A DNA stretch of 64,000 nucleotides from Zygosaccharomyces rouxii (GCF_000026365.1 NC_012991.1:558001-622000); one strand, 5' to 3'. Shown: positions 29,401-39,161, counted from the stretch's first letter. Notes: generated by a model from the sequence alone, not told the origin. Program-made: numbers and translations.

Positions 29401-30721
29401 ATCTTTTAGAGGCTAAAGAGTTTGAAGAATTTCTTGTCTTTAACCCCAATCCCATGGACGACTGACCGTATTGATTGCCCGTTGAATTATGACCTAACGT
29501 GCTTGTACTTGCATGAGTGCCACCACCATAAAAATTAAAGTTATGATGTCCATGGTGTTCTAAAAATGGGTTTGTAGCATTATCATATTTTTGAGGTACC
29601 TTTCTGCCGCTACTAGTTTTTGATTGTATGGAAGATGCAAAATTTTTGAGAGTGGACGAATTCAATGACATTGACCTTGGACCACCCGATTGATTATTAT
29701 TGTGACTCGAATGAGAATGCTGGTTGGAAAATTGATTTTGTAAATTATCATGCAGCTCCTTTGAATTAGGTCTTGAAAAAAGACCAAATCCTTGTAAAGG
29801 TGATTTCTTCGTCTGAGTAGGTGTACCACTATTAGACATAGAGAAACTAGCTTGTTTTTTAAGACCTGCAATGGCTAATTGTGGTAATGATGGTGTCCTT
29901 CTGGGGGCAAATTCACTCTTTGATCTCTGAGGTATCACATCAGCACTACTCGGAGCAGTACCAGTTGTAGTAACAGGAGGAGGATGGAATGCTCCTGAGG
30001 TAGTAGATGCTGGTACTGCTGGAGCTACAGATGGTCCCCGCGGTGGTACAGAAATCATTCGAGGTACCGCCGGTGCCATGTGTGTTACATCCAAAGGATC
30101 GGGTTCAGATGCAGCGGGAGGAAGAGAAGACCCTGGTATAGCATCAATAACACCACCGTCGGCAGTAGACACATACGGATTAGTATTATGATTAGTATGA
30201 TCATGTGTCAAGGGATGCTCATGTGCTAAGGTAGCTGATGGTGGTGATGTAAATCCATTATCATCATCGTCAGTTGCTGTCGGAGTTGGCGGATAAGGTA
30301 TATGTTGTCGTTGGGGAGGATCACGGCCAAAATTACTGCTATTATTTTTAAACCCCACTGTTGCTGGTGGCGATGACATTCCAATTTTCGCCGGACTGTT
30401 ATGAGGAGTACTGTCTTTACTCATTAGACTCGTTGTATCCGAAACGTTTCTCATGTGAGTTCTTTCAGAAAGAATATAATCTTCCTTTTGAGTGTCCTGC
30501 TTGTCATAGACCAAATCATTAGCTACTTCCTCCGATACAACATCCCCTAAACTTTGAATATCTTCAATCTTATCAGGCAAAGTGCTCGAACTCGATCCTG
30601 AATGACGTGTAAATGTCCCATTACTGTTATTATCGTATTCCAATGAGTTCTGACGCCTCTCAAGACCGAATATCTCAGAATATATCGAATAGCGATCTTG
30701 GATATTTGTCCCGTTAATCAT
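26441..30721 (-). CDS. ROM2: Rho1 guanine-nucleotide exchange factor (Rom2/Rom1)
   Basis: Rom2 activates Rho1 at the plasma membrane in the cell-wall integrity pathway, downstream of Wsc/Mid2 sensors. The first real ATG is at 30721, giving 1426 residues; the longer frame starts with GTG. An N-terminal disordered Ser/Pro/Asn-rich half is followed by a DEP-like domain (~487-560), a DH RhoGEF domain (~720-920, starting EAIYEVFITEKNFVKSLEI), a PH domain (~930-1080), and a C-terminal CNH (citron) beta-propeller from about 1095. S. cerevisiae has the ohnologues ROM2 (YLR371W) and ROM1 (YGR070W). The divergent partner ARC18 is YLR370C, so the locus equals the ROM2 side. Confidence 0.95.
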   Translation of the reverse strand: MINGTNIQDRYSIYSEIFGLERRQNSLEYDNNSNGTFTRHSGSSSSTLPDKIEDIQSLGDVVSEEVANDLVYDKQDTQKEDYILSERTHMRNVSDTTSLMSKDSTPHNSPAKIGMSSPPATVGFKNNSSNFGRDPPQRQHIPYPPTPTATDDDDNGFTSPPSATLAHEHPLTHDHTNHNTNPYVSTADGGVIDAIPGSSLPPAASEPDPLDVTHMAPAVPRMISVPPRGPSVAPAVPASTTSGAFHPPPVTTTGTAPSSADVIPQRSKSEFAPRRTPSLPQLAIAGLKKQASFSMSNSGTPTQTKKSPLQGFGLFSRPNSKELHDNLQNQFSNQHSHSSHNNNQSGGPRSMSLNSSTLKNFASSIQSKTSSGRKVPQKYDNATNPFLEHHGHHNFNFYGGGTHASTSTLGHNSTGNQYGQSSMGLGLKTRNSSNSLASKRFASTSSNTLIQDRRSSGSLPSSRPLLSASTKRPQVYPALLSRVATKFKATIQTDAHKKDGLIYRDAFTGQQAVDAICTIIRTSDRNLALLLGRSLDAQKLFHDVVYEHRLRDSPHEVYEFTDSSRVIGTGTTGMVAHDPMMMLPSSSSQGVNPMASTSTIVTSGSTSSIGSGNDQASTSTLTNYGGSNGSSSARAGRDSKHQDPATMHSVNGVFTLLTECYSPTCTRDELCYSISCPRRLEQQARLNLKPNGGLKRNISMALDDDEEEKPSWTSSVSREIVEKLSKREIKRQEAIYEVFITEKNFVKSLEITRDTFMKTLAETNIIPADIRKNFIKHVFAHINDMYSVNRRFLEAISDRQKASPVVRGVGDIMLRFIPFFEPFVSYVASRPYAKYLIETQRSVNPYFARFDDDMMSSSLRHGIDSFLSQGVSRPGRYMLLVREIIKSSDQENDKRDLEDLNKAMDALKDFMKRIDRASGVAQDRHDVKLLKQKILFKNEYVNLGLNDEKRKIKHEGILSRKELTKSDGTVVGDIQFYLLDNMLLFLKAKSVNKWHQQKVFQRPIPLPLLFACPGEDMPSLRKFIGHSPDCFGSVLQPDFAMNNPKNAVTFLYYGAKQRYQVTLYAAQLAGLQTLLEKIKQEQQRIINETEMFNVTKISDRFFDYTNKINSVASCDGGRKLLIATNSGLYVSNIRRQRSNDSEKKSTYFSTPVQLVQRSNINQITVLEEFQSILVLVDKKLYSCPMAILKMEGNGTVYFKKHSKELVNHVNFFSDGDCSGKRLIVTAHSSSHSIKFFEHDHPLLSESGSGGSSGKKSLKKKITEVVFDSEPVSISFLKDYLCIGCKKGFQIVSVSQNAHEPLLDPADTSLDFALRDTLKPMAIYRVGNMFLLCYAEFAFFVNNQGWRKKDSHIIHWEGEPQKFAIWYPYILAFDNNFIEIRKIDTGELVSSVLGEKIRLLQTSSQEILYVYEDSRGYDTVASLDFWG

Positions 30722-31235
30722 CACTACGCTATCCGCTAAAACAAATGTTAATCTATTATCTCTGTTATTACCACTGTTGTTCACCACCTCTCTAAAACAA
30801 ATGTTTTATTATCACTATTATTACAATTATCGGTGAAAACTGGGAAATCAGGCTATTCTCTTTTCGAAGGGCCCTTATTCAAAAAAATCTAAAGGTAATG
30901 CGATTCTTAGAACGCAAGAGCCACCCAATTGAACCAAATTCAAAATTGCTAATATCTCACACCTCACCGAGGATTCTAGTAGTTCCTCCACACACTTTCC
31001 TTTCTTTCTTCTACAGTTTCCTGGTTACCGAATATGTCTGATTTCGTAGTGAAGACAACATTCCGACTTTACTGATACTTTTTTTTCTTCAAGTGCATTA
31101 ACATATCACTATGTACGTATATGTAATATTTTGCTGGAGCATCGAAGCTTCATAATGAATATTACAATTACCATATGGAACCCCTTTTCAAATTATTGAT
31201 AGAAACAAATTTTAGAAGCAATTCAGTAGCCATTG
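30722..31235. other. Divergent promoter ROM2 / ARC18
   Basis: About 514 bp of AT-rich sequence without a recognisable gene or RNA lie between the two ATGs. Confidence 0.45.
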
Positions 31236-31847
31236 ATGCCAGTATGTGAGTTGCAGATTAATGATATTTTTGTGTCTTAATGCATTAATACTAACTATGC
31301 CATTTCCTCCGGTTTCTAAAAGGCCTATCATAGTACTTTCCTAGTAGATCCTCAAAACGACCGTATGGTCGGTAATTTCGTCATTCTACCTCTGAACACG
31401 AAGTACAGAGGTCCTGCATTTCCTGCCAACTCTGATTATGATATTATAGATGAATGCCTAGACCTTTTCCGTGCCAATTCTTTTTTCAAGAATTTTGAAA
31501 TCAAGTCACCTGCGGATAGGGTTCTGATCTATGGAATTTTGTTTGTTAACGAAGTACTAGCACATTTAAGACCTCATACCAACTATAATGAAGCTGTTAA
31601 GATTGCAACAAATGTAGCATTGGACAGCTTTACCATTCCAGGTACACCCGGTTTCCCATTAAACACAGTTTATTCAGTGCCTGTGCAGGATCATAATGCA
31701 ATGGAGTTACTAAGGACATATATCCAGCAATTTCGTCAAGAATTAGCAATGAGACTTTTGGAAAGACTTTACAGGGACTCAAGGGATCATCCATCTAAAT
31801 TTTGGTTAGCTTTCACTAAGAGAAGATTTATGAATAAAACTTTGTGA
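31236..31847 (+). CDS. ARC18: Arc18, ARPC3 subunit of the Arp2/3 complex (spliced)
   Basis: Join 31236-31241 and 31323-31847, giving 176 residues. Arp2/3 nucleates branched actin at cortical patches. The obvious open frame starts at an internal Met (MVGNF) and gives 160 residues. Upstream of it the frame continues as AYHSTFLVDPQNDR, which matches the S. cerevisiae N-terminus MPAYHSTFPVDPNTDR. The two missing codons, ATG CCA, form a 6-nt first exon followed by GTATGT; TACTAAC and AAG complete the intron. SDYDIIDECLDLFRANSFF, SPADRVLIYGILF and PSKFWLAFTKRRFMNKTL are nearly invariant. To my recollection the S. cerevisiae gene (YLR370C) is unspliced. Confidence 0.92.
31242..31322 (+). other. ARC18 spliceosomal intron (81 nt) after a 6-nt exon
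   Basis: The 5' splice site GTATGT is at 31242-31247, a perfect TACTAAC branch site is at 31289-31295, and the only nearby AG (TAAAAG) ends at 31322. The 3' site is AAG rather than the commoner YAG. Phase is 0 after Met-Pro. Confidence 0.9.
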
Positions 31848-31897
31848 ATATACACGGATATATACGAATTATAATGTAAAAAAGAATTTTGATTATT

Positions 31898-33841
31898 TCA
31901 ATGTTGTTGCTTTTTCCTCAATTCTGCCTGTATTTTGGAAGCAGTCTGGAACAATTGAAGTGCTCTCATTTGGATTCCGTCTGAAACTGCCTTCAACTTC
32001 TCCAGATCAAGGCTAAAATCAGTTTCGTTATTCTTGTATTCGTCGACAAATGAACGGATTTCTTTCAAATCGCTACAGACTTGTGGATAGGACTCATCAA
32101 GCGATAGAATATCCTTAAATTTTTCGAATGCGTTTTCAGTATCTGCGATCATAACATCTGATCTTGCTATCACTTCGAGACGTTGTTTCAACTTACTATC
32201 TCTTTCTTTGTTAGCGTTGGCTTCTTTTACGATTCTTTGAATATCTTCCTCAGTAAGACCACTGTTGGCAATGACTGTAATCGATTTCTCTTGTCCTGTA
32301 CTCTTTTCACTTGCAGAGACGTTAATAATACCATCTGCATCGATGTCAAAGGTGACAGCTATTTGTGGAACACCCTTTGGCTGTGGTGGAATACCCGTTA
32401 GTGTGAAGTCACCAATGTTTTTATTATCACGAACTAAACCTCTTTCACCTTGATAAACTTTGATATCAACACCAGTTTGACCATCAACACCTGTACTAAA
32501 CATTTCAGTTTTTGTCACAGGGACGGTTGTATTACGAGGGATTAAAGGAGAAAACACACCACCATATGTTTCAATACCCAATGTCAATGGTGTCACATCC
32601 AATAATAAGACATTTTTAATTTCACCAGAGAGAACACCACCTTGAATGGCAGCACCTAATGCAACGGTTTCGTCAGGATTAACAGTCGTATTAGGTTCTT
32701 TACCAAATATATCACGAACCACATTTCTTATTTTAGGCATTCTAGTCATACCTCCCACAAGAAGTAAATCATCCACATCCTCGGCTTCGATGTCAGCATC
32801 TTTGAGTACTTTCTTTACAGGTTCTATTGTACGATTGATCAAATGCAATGTCATATTATCTAATTCCTCCTCTGTCATGGTCAAATACACATGCTTATTT
32901 CCTTGGAAGAAAGGAATCTCAATGGTGTACTCTTTAACACGAGAAAGAGCAATCTTTGCCTTTTCGGCAGCTTCTCTAACTCTTTGCATCATCTCTCTGT
33001 TACGGAATATAGCTTCACGATCTTCACCTGGGTTAGATTTCACAAACGAGTCTATAATGTGTTTGGATACCACATTGTCAAAATCCTCACCACCTAGATG
33101 TGTATCACCATTAGTAGCTCTCACTTCAAATACACCATCTTCAATATCTAGTAGAGAGATATCGAAAGTACCACCACCTAAATCGTAAACTGCAATAATA
33201 CCTTCATTCTTAGCGTCATCAAGACCAAAACTTAAAGCAGCTGCCGTAGGTTCATTGATAACTCTAAGAACTTTCAAACCTGCCAATCGTCCGGCATCCT
33301 TAGTTGCCTGTCTTTGAGAATCGTTAAAATATGCAGGAACGGTAATGACAGCTTTGTCAATATCTTCACTCAGATAGTTTTCAGCTGTACCCTTTAGATA
33401 CTTCAAAATTGCGGAACCAATTTCGCCTGCAGATTTTACATCGCCTGCAGTGGTACTCACATAGGCCTGTCCATTAGGTTCATTCTTAACGACTCTATAG
33501 GGTAAACTCTTGGCATCCTTTTGAATATCTTCGTCCTCAAAATGACGCCCAATTAGTCTTTTAGTAGAATAAAAAGTGTTTTCTGGATTGATAGCAGCTT
33601 GTCTCTTTGCAGCAGCACCGACAAGAGCTTTCCCATATTTATCAAAAGCCACTACAGATGGAGTAGTTCTCTGACCTTCATCGTTTTCAATAATAGTAGC
33701 CGATCTTCTATCGTTAGAATCACGGATATATGCCACTGCACTATTGGTAGTCCCCAAGTCAATACCAATCACTTTGGAGCTAAACCCACGGGCAAATACA
33801 TTCTTATTCGACAACTTAAACAAATTCTGAACTCTAAACAT
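31898..33841 (-). CDS. SSQ1: Ssq1, mitochondrial Hsp70 for iron-sulfur cluster transfer
   Basis: Ssq1 works with the J-protein Jac1 to release Fe-S clusters from the scaffold Isu1 in the matrix. The 647-residue protein has a basic, Phe/Asn-rich mitochondrial presequence (about 1-22), then VIGIDLGTTNSAVAYI, DNEGQRTTPS-like EGQRTTPSVVAF, DLGGGTFDIS, VGGMTRMPKI and the substrate-binding part LLLDVTPLTLGIET. SNDRRS after the phosphate loop and TEEELDNMTL fit Ssq1 better than the general Hsp70 Ssc1. It is convergent with ARC18, 50 bp apart, as expected from YLR369W-YLR370C. Confidence 0.93.
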   Translation of the reverse strand: MFRVQNLFKLSNKNVFARGFSSKVIGIDLGTTNSAVAYIRDSNDRRSATIIENDEGQRTTPSVVAFDKYGKALVGAAAKRQAAINPENTFYSTKRLIGRHFEDEDIQKDAKSLPYRVVKNEPNGQAYVSTTAGDVKSAGEIGSAILKYLKGTAENYLSEDIDKAVITVPAYFNDSQRQATKDAGRLAGLKVLRVINEPTAAALSFGLDDAKNEGIIAVYDLGGGTFDISLLDIEDGVFEVRATNGDTHLGGEDFDNVVSKHIIDSFVKSNPGEDREAIFRNREMMQRVREAAEKAKIALSRVKEYTIEIPFFQGNKHVYLTMTEEELDNMTLHLINRTIEPVKKVLKDADIEAEDVDDLLLVGGMTRMPKIRNVVRDIFGKEPNTTVNPDETVALGAAIQGGVLSGEIKNVLLLDVTPLTLGIETYGGVFSPLIPRNTTVPVTKTEMFSTGVDGQTGVDIKVYQGERGLVRDNKNIGDFTLTGIPPQPKGVPQIAVTFDIDADGIINVSASEKSTGQEKSITVIANSGLTEEDIQRIVKEANANKERDSKLKQRLEVIARSDVMIADTENAFEKFKDILSLDESYPQVCSDLKEIRSFVDEYKNNETDFSLDLEKLKAVSDGIQMRALQLFQTASKIQAELRKKQQH

Positions 33842-34043
33842 GATTGATGATCTATGTCAAAAATAGATCTTTTGACATCCTTTTCAATCCTTTAAGGATT
33901 ACTAAATACTTAAGGATGTCGAATATCTAAGTTGAAATTTAATTCGCCTAGTGAATGAATAACTCCGTATACAAGATCATATGAAAAGGAAATTCGTTAG
34001 AGCATAAAAATTACAAATTTAATTACAAGAATAAGGTTCATTA

Positions 34044-35789
34044 TTATAGCAATAGCTTTTTAATTCTTTCGTTGGGTATCAACTTCCAATCATTTCTATC
34101 TAGTTGCGAAAATACTAATCCCAAATCCGAAAATCCAGATGTCTCTAAAAACTCCAATATAACCTCTTGGTTTCCCTTAGCGTCGTATTCTTGTAAATTA
34201 TTGCTTAATTCAACGAAGAACTCACCGCAATAATTCATCAATGTGTAGTAGACATTACCATTATTAAAAGTACGAACTCCGACGACACACATTGGGTATG
34301 AATCTCTTGTAGAGGAGACAAAAGTACCTAATTCATCCGAGGATTCAATGGCAATGCTATGCAGTTGGAAAATCCATTCATCATATTTCAAAAGGTGCTC
34401 ACCGAAGTCAACGCCACGACCATGCAATAGTTTGGCCGCATACGAATAATCACCTGGGTACAACCTCGAAACCAACCTGAACACTTCCTTGAATGCAACT
34501 GCATAAAGAGAGGAAATTCGCATTTCAATGCGTGACTGCATTTCGTAGGCCTTGTAAACACACGTGAAATAGTGAACAATTTCTGCCGACATTGGTTGTC
34601 TACTATGAGGGTATAATTGTTTGTACAACGGTGGATTTTTCGGTAGAGGTGCTGCTGACCATTTGGACTTGTTGTACAGTGGTAATAACTCTCTGAAGAT
34701 GGTGGAAACCAGTTCTTTATAAGCTAATGGCTGTAATATGGATGGTAAAATTTGGTTAACCACAATCCCTTCACTTGTATTTAGTATTCTTGTCAGACTT
34801 TGCACCAACCTTTTTTTAGTGAAAATCTTGGGATTCCCTTCTGCAGAAATTGTTAAATAAGTCTCGCCGGCTCTCAATTTAGGATCACGTATAATCAGAT
34901 AAGATCCACATAATGCAGTTTCTACGCCATAAAAAGATGCCAACGTTTGTACAATAGCCAGTATTAGTAAAGGATGTCCCTGTGTTTCACCTGCATATAC
35001 CCTTAACAAGATGAAATCCTCCAAGTACAGTTGACCGGGACCTCCTACCGGCCAAGGTTTATTGTGGTTTAATGCCTGCATCAAATACCCAACCAGTCTA
35101 TCAATTCTAATAGTTGCCGGCAACTTAATAAATTCGTCCCATTCTAATTTCACTAGCGAATGTACCCTTCTGAGAACCCTGTCTCTATGATGTAATAAAA
35201 GATCAAATGAAGAATCCATTGCTGATAATCTGAGAAAAATCATCAGTTCCGCATCGTGAACGTATTCCATTTCGTTTTGACCAATTAATTCGTAGACATG
35301 TTTATGTCTCATACACATGAGTAAATGGTGACAAATGGTTACGATATCCATACCTGTGCCTTTATCAGCTGCGCCGTCTAAACATCCATTTTTCAAAACA
35401 CCATGTAAAAGTGGAATAACATGAGAAGGTTTATAATGCACAAATCTTGGGAATAACTCGTGGTACGGTTCTGATGACGCCAATGCATTTAATATTTCTT
35501 TCGAAATACGCGATTCAATGTGATTTCTAAAACGATAGTGGTAAAACCAAGTGTGATCCTTTGGTTTTAACTCAATGCAAAATGGATCGTGCTGTAAATG
35601 TGTAAGCCATTTCTCATAACAACGAGGCCTCCAAATAGCCCGTGAGCTCAGTTTTTTACAAAGAGATCTATTACAAAGACGAAGTTGTAGAATGTCTGAA
35701 GGTCCCAACCATCCTGAGATCTCTATCCAGATTTCCTTAGGGAGTCCATCCAAATTCGTCATCGCATATATCTGTACCGGCAGAAGCAT
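34044..35789 (-). CDS. MDM30: Mdm30, F-box protein controlling mitochondrial fusion
   Basis: Mdm30 is an SCF ubiquitin-ligase adaptor that targets the mitofusin Fzo1. The F-box is at the N-terminus (LPKEIWIEISGWLGPSDILQLRLCN), and the rest of about 580 residues has no other named domain. The match to S. cerevisiae YLR368W rests on the F-box, length and position beside SSQ1. Two in-frame ATGs are possible, 35789 (MLLPVQIY) and 35762 (MTNLDGLPKE); the second puts the F-box nearer the start. The longer frame begins with TTG and is not used. Confidence 0.85.
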   Translation of the reverse strand: MLLPVQIYAMTNLDGLPKEIWIEISGWLGPSDILQLRLCNRSLCKKLSSRAIWRPRCYEKWLTHLQHDPFCIELKPKDHTWFYHYRFRNHIESRISKEILNALASSEPYHELFPRFVHYKPSHVIPLLHGVLKNGCLDGAADKGTGMDIVTICHHLLMCMRHKHVYELIGQNEMEYVHDAELMIFLRLSAMDSSFDLLLHHRDRVLRRVHSLVKLEWDEFIKLPATIRIDRLVGYLMQALNHNKPWPVGGPGQLYLEDFILLRVYAGETQGHPLLILAIVQTLASFYGVETALCGSYLIIRDPKLRAGETYLTISAEGNPKIFTKKRLVQSLTRILNTSEGIVVNQILPSILQPLAYKELVSTIFRELLPLYNKSKWSAAPLPKNPPLYKQLYPHSRQPMSAEIVHYFTCVYKAYEMQSRIEMRISSLYAVAFKEVFRLVSRLYPGDYSYAAKLLHGRGVDFGEHLLKYDEWIFQLHSIAIESSDELGTFVSSTRDSYPMCVVGVRTFNNGNVYYTLMNYCGEFFVELSNNLQEYDAKGNQEVILEFLETSGFSDLGLVFSQLDRNDWKLIPNERIKKLLL

Positions 35790-36255
35790 TGTATATGCAG
35801 AAAGGCAGGAAGGAACATTGTAGTTTGCTTCTGCTTTGAAAAGAAAAAAAAAGCGAGCGGAAAAAACACATTTCAAGATGCTAGCGCCGCACCTAAGTAT
35901 CTATTATTAAAAAATCTTCCACTTCGGAACTCCGTTTTTCCGAGAGAGCGAGCTATAATCGTAACCAAGATGAACTTGCCGATCACTTTTACCTTGAAAG
36001 TGAGAAGGTTCTATGCCTCTGTTTCGTACCCCTTCCTAATGTCGACCCTTGATTTTAGCCGCCGTAATTTGCAAAAGAAAAGAAAAATCGAATATTTTGC
36101 TTTTGAGGAAATGAGAAACATGAACGACCCTAAAACGTCCATTGCGCAAACCCATCTCTTCTTGTAGGGCTCATTGCTTTTTTTTCCTCAAGCCCTATTT
36201 TCTAATTATTCTCTTACCCCACGGCATTTTAATCGCATACCGTATTGTCCAACTG

Positions 36256-36300
<45 letters not shown>

Positions 36301-37113
36301 CGGGATTAGTTCTTCTTTCCCCTCCTCCTCTCTATTCCCAACAGCTAATCAATTACAATTAATGCCTGAACAGGCAAGGGGTCGTCGGAGACGAGCATAT
36401 TAACCCCCGCACTAAGCAATGTTCGCCGAACCTCCCGCCAAGTCCGGTTCATGCAGTAATAACAATGGCAAGAATGTCAATAATAAAACTTGTTGCTATT
36501 ACGCAAACCCCAGCTACTGCGGGGTCTGAGGAGGTCTGCATTTCGTACGGTGATTTCTCTTATAACAGTCCAGATCTCTGCATTTCGAAAAACGTCATTG
36601 TGCATTAACCCGTGGGCGTGGGGCTAGGCTGGTACAGATCAAAGGGAATTGGAGCAATAGGAGGGGAAGGAAGAGAAAAGAAGGTTTGGATGAGGTGAGG
36701 GGAATGTGATTTGAATCGCAGCTTTTCTCTGCATTTTTTCTCCAATCAGGTATCCAATCAGGTAATTCGCCCATTAGTCACCCGAATTCGGAGTTGACCC
36801 CTCGTTCGTAGCACATGCGGAAACCGGAGTCCGGACGAACGCGTTCCTGTTGTACATGCGTGCTCCACCTTTCTCCACTTCAAATGTTTCCGATAATTTA
36901 CCATGCGGCGGGATTGTCCCCCAGGGGTTATTGGATAGATGCTCTGCACTCGATTCGAATGACGACATGACTGACATACATATATAGAAAAACAATCTGT
37001 TGGAGGTGAGTTCAAAATATTTCTCTTATTTAGTATTCCTTTTCCATTAATCTTCATTACATTTAGTGATTTTCTGGGATCATTTGAATTCCTACAAACT
37101 ATCTTATGCCTCT
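35790..37113. other. Long intergenic region with a 43-base poly(A) tract
   Basis: About 1.3 kb lie between divergent MDM30 and the zinc-finger gene. A 65-codon ATG frame at 35970-36167 has no recognisable features. The region contains the uninterrupted A tract at 36256-36298, a TGCCTGAACAGGCA palindrome (36363-36376), and several CCCCGC/GCGGGG-like strings (about 36403-36410, 36519-36525) that could be Mig1-type sites for the zinc-finger gene. No RNA gene was found. Confidence 0.5.
36256..36298. repeat. Homopolymer of 43 A
   Basis: An uninterrupted run of A follows AACTG and ends before GACGGG. It is the longest homopolymer in the window. No short direct repeats obvious to the eye flank it, so a retroposition event is not supported. 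Confidence 0.8.
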
Positions 37114-38964
37114 ATGCCATCACAACAGCGGAAGTACGTTTGTTCGTTCTGTTCCAAGGCGTTCTCACGCTCGGAGCACAGAGCTAGACATGAAAGGTCG
37201 CATACTGGTATGAAACCATTTGAATGTAAAGTTTGCAGACATGCATTTGTGAGAAGAGATTTATTACAGAGACACATAAGAACAGTCCATAGAGAGTTAT
37301 TACTTATGAAGAAAGGTATGGAGGAAGGTGGTAATAAAAGTGATCTTATTGTAGAGTTGCTGGTTAATTCAATGATTAAAGTTACGAAACGTGAAGGAAG
37401 TGGTCTCAGAGGTGAGAAGGCGGAAATTCTTTCACGTCTAATTGGCGGGTTTTTACCTGAATCGAACTTAGGGGCGGAAGCCGCTGGCAAGATGTTTGAC
37501 TGCGGTGTAAGGTGTGTAGAGAGGAGGATGCACTCACAATTTGCCGCGCAGGTCGCAGCACAAATTTCGGGCCCACTGGCTTCCTCTGCCCGTGCTCAGC
37601 AGTTTGTACGCTTATGCACATCTTCACCACTGATATTAGCCGTAGCGGCGCTAGGGGCATGTGCATCTGGTGAGGGTTGTGCCGCTGACTTATGGCAAGT
37701 AGGATGGAGTTCATGCCTGAAAACGTCAACTAGCGATAGGTATCTGTCATTAAACGTTCTAGTGTTTGCTCTATTAGATTTTGGTATTAAACCAAATTTT
37801 GCAGATGTTTTCTCTGTTTACCAGCATACATGTTACGCAGTAATGGTCGATAGTCCAGGACATGAACATTTTCCTGAAAAATGGACAGTTTTCCATCAAT
37901 GGGTAATTTTAATGAGATTTGCTGAAACCCAAACTGAATTAACTCCAATCCTTTATGCATGGTTCGAAAGACAAGAATTGACCTTGGGAAAGACTTTGAA
38001 AGATTGCCTAATTACTTTGGAAGAAGCTGGAAGTACAGTCGCAGAGGCAATCTTTTGTAACTGGATTCTTGGTTACAATACGACTCCTTTGGATCGAGCA
38101 GTTGAACTGTTTTCTCGCAATAACAGTGGTAACAATGGTGGTCATTTGGTGGTTTCACAGAGCCACTGGTTACTGTTGGAAACAGCATGGTTTGAGTTCG
38201 TTAAGGGGCTTGAACCAAGTGGATTTCATACGTCATCTCGAATGGGATGGTTTAGAAATTGTTACGTGAGAGGACCCCAGACAAGAATCCAAAGGGATTG
38301 TATTGATGAAAAGTTGATGAAAATCGTCTTACCCGTGCTTGTTGCCATGGATCATGAAATTGGATCCCGCCGTGTGGCGCTAATCGCAGATGTGACGCTT
38401 TTCCTATTGAGGTTTGCAGAAGAAATGGACCCTAACGTAATGACTGATAACGAAAATGTACAAAATTTGATTTACATTTTGCAGAGACGTGCAGACAGCA
38501 AGGAGAGGCTATCATTTATGGATTTACAGAGTGGCATTATCTCATATTTACATGGGGTGGCATTAGTACTAGCTAATTTACCATCTATTGATTCCGATGT
38601 GAGAGTACCCTTGATGGTAGCCGTACAAGGATCACCACTACCTCGGAAGAGTCAAAGTAGTAGTAGCCCTTCTCCCGTGTGGCTATTATCACCTACATCT
38701 GCATGTTCAGCAGCCGATGAAAAACCAAAAAGAACACGATCTCATAGTGGCTCTAGCATTATACTACCGCCTTTGCAAATGAGACCAGGTTCCTATGCAT
38801 ACGATCATGCTGAGTACGTGCCACAAGCTCCAATAGCAGCCCCATTTGCCAGTAACACTACTTCCACCACGTCACCTACCATGGAAACTTCTGTATCGTG
38901 GCCAACGTCGAGGGGATTTAAAGTAAGACTACCACCACCCAGTGAACTGTTCCATATCTCATGA
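37114..38964 (+). CDS. Adr1-like C2H2 zinc-finger transcription factor (YGR067C-like)
   Basis: The ATG at 37114 gives 616 residues; the longer frame begins with GTG. Two tandem C2H2 fingers sit at the very N-terminus (C10/C13/H26/H30 and C38/C41/H54/H59) with the Adr1-type recognition residues RSEHRARH and RRDLLQRH, followed by the HTGMKPF linker pattern. The remainder resembles the large middle region of Adr1-family regulators and ends in a Ser/Pro-rich tail. Gene order next to VHT1 points to S. cerevisiae YGR067C, whose fingers resemble Adr1 and whose expression is glucose-repressed. Target genes are unknown. Confidence 0.82.
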   Translation: MPSQQRKYVCSFCSKAFSRSEHRARHERSHTGMKPFECKVCRHAFVRRDLLQRHIRTVHRELLLMKKGMEEGGNKSDLIVELLVNSMIKVTKREGSGLRGEKAEILSRLIGGFLPESNLGAEAAGKMFDCGVRCVERRMHSQFAAQVAAQISGPLASSARAQQFVRLCTSSPLILAVAALGACASGEGCAADLWQVGWSSCLKTSTSDRYLSLNVLVFALLDFGIKPNFADVFSVYQHTCYAVMVDSPGHEHFPEKWTVFHQWVILMRFAETQTELTPILYAWFERQELTLGKTLKDCLITLEEAGSTVAEAIFCNWILGYNTTPLDRAVELFSRNNSGNNGGHLVVSQSHWLLLETAWFEFVKGLEPSGFHTSSRMGWFRNCYVRGPQTRIQRDCIDEKLMKIVLPVLVAMDHEIGSRRVALIADVTLFLLRFAEEMDPNVMTDNENVQNLIYILQRRADSKERLSFMDLQSGIISYLHGVALVLANLPSIDSDVRVPLMVAVQGSPLPRKSQSSSSPSPVWLLSPTSACSAADEKPKRTRSHSGSSIILPPLQMRPGSYAYDHAEYVPQAPIAAPFASNTTSTTSPTMETSVSWPTSRGFKVRLPPPSELFHIS

Positions 38965-39032
38965 GAAATTCGATTTTATTTCTCCATATTTAATTTAGTT
39001 ACGATTTTTAATGATTCCGTCAGGACCCAATG

Positions 39033-39040
39033 CACGTGAT
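39033..39040 (+). promoter_or_regulatory. Cbf1-type E-box before RPS22B
   Basis: CACGTGAT (ATCACGTG on the other strand) is a good Cbf1 site and lies about 130 bp before the RPS22B 5'UTR intron. Cbf1 regulates ribosomal-protein genes in some non-WGD and Candida lineages. No Tbf1 TTAGGG repeat was seen nearby. Confidence 0.4.
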
Positions 39041-39161
39041 CTGTTCACTGTCTTGTTATAAAGGCCAAATGAAAAATTTTTTAACAACTTTTACTACTAC
39101 TCACTACTTACAAGAAAAACACATCCACACAGACTCTCATACAAATTGAATATATCATATA

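Noticed and set aside
35970..36167. 65-codon ATG frame between MDM30 and the zinc-finger gene
   Set aside because: It has no recognisable domain or expected neighbour in S. cerevisiae, and it lies in a promoter region; open frames of this size occur by chance.
36256..36298. Poly(A) as the scar of a retroposed gene
   Set aside because: The sequence before it shows no coding similarity that I recognise, and no flanking direct repeats are visible.
37007..37065. Possible intron just before the zinc-finger gene (GTGAGT ... TTTAG)
   Set aside because: There is no TACTAAC-like branch site and no homologous exon upstream; the ATG at 37114 gives a normal N-terminus with the fingers at once.
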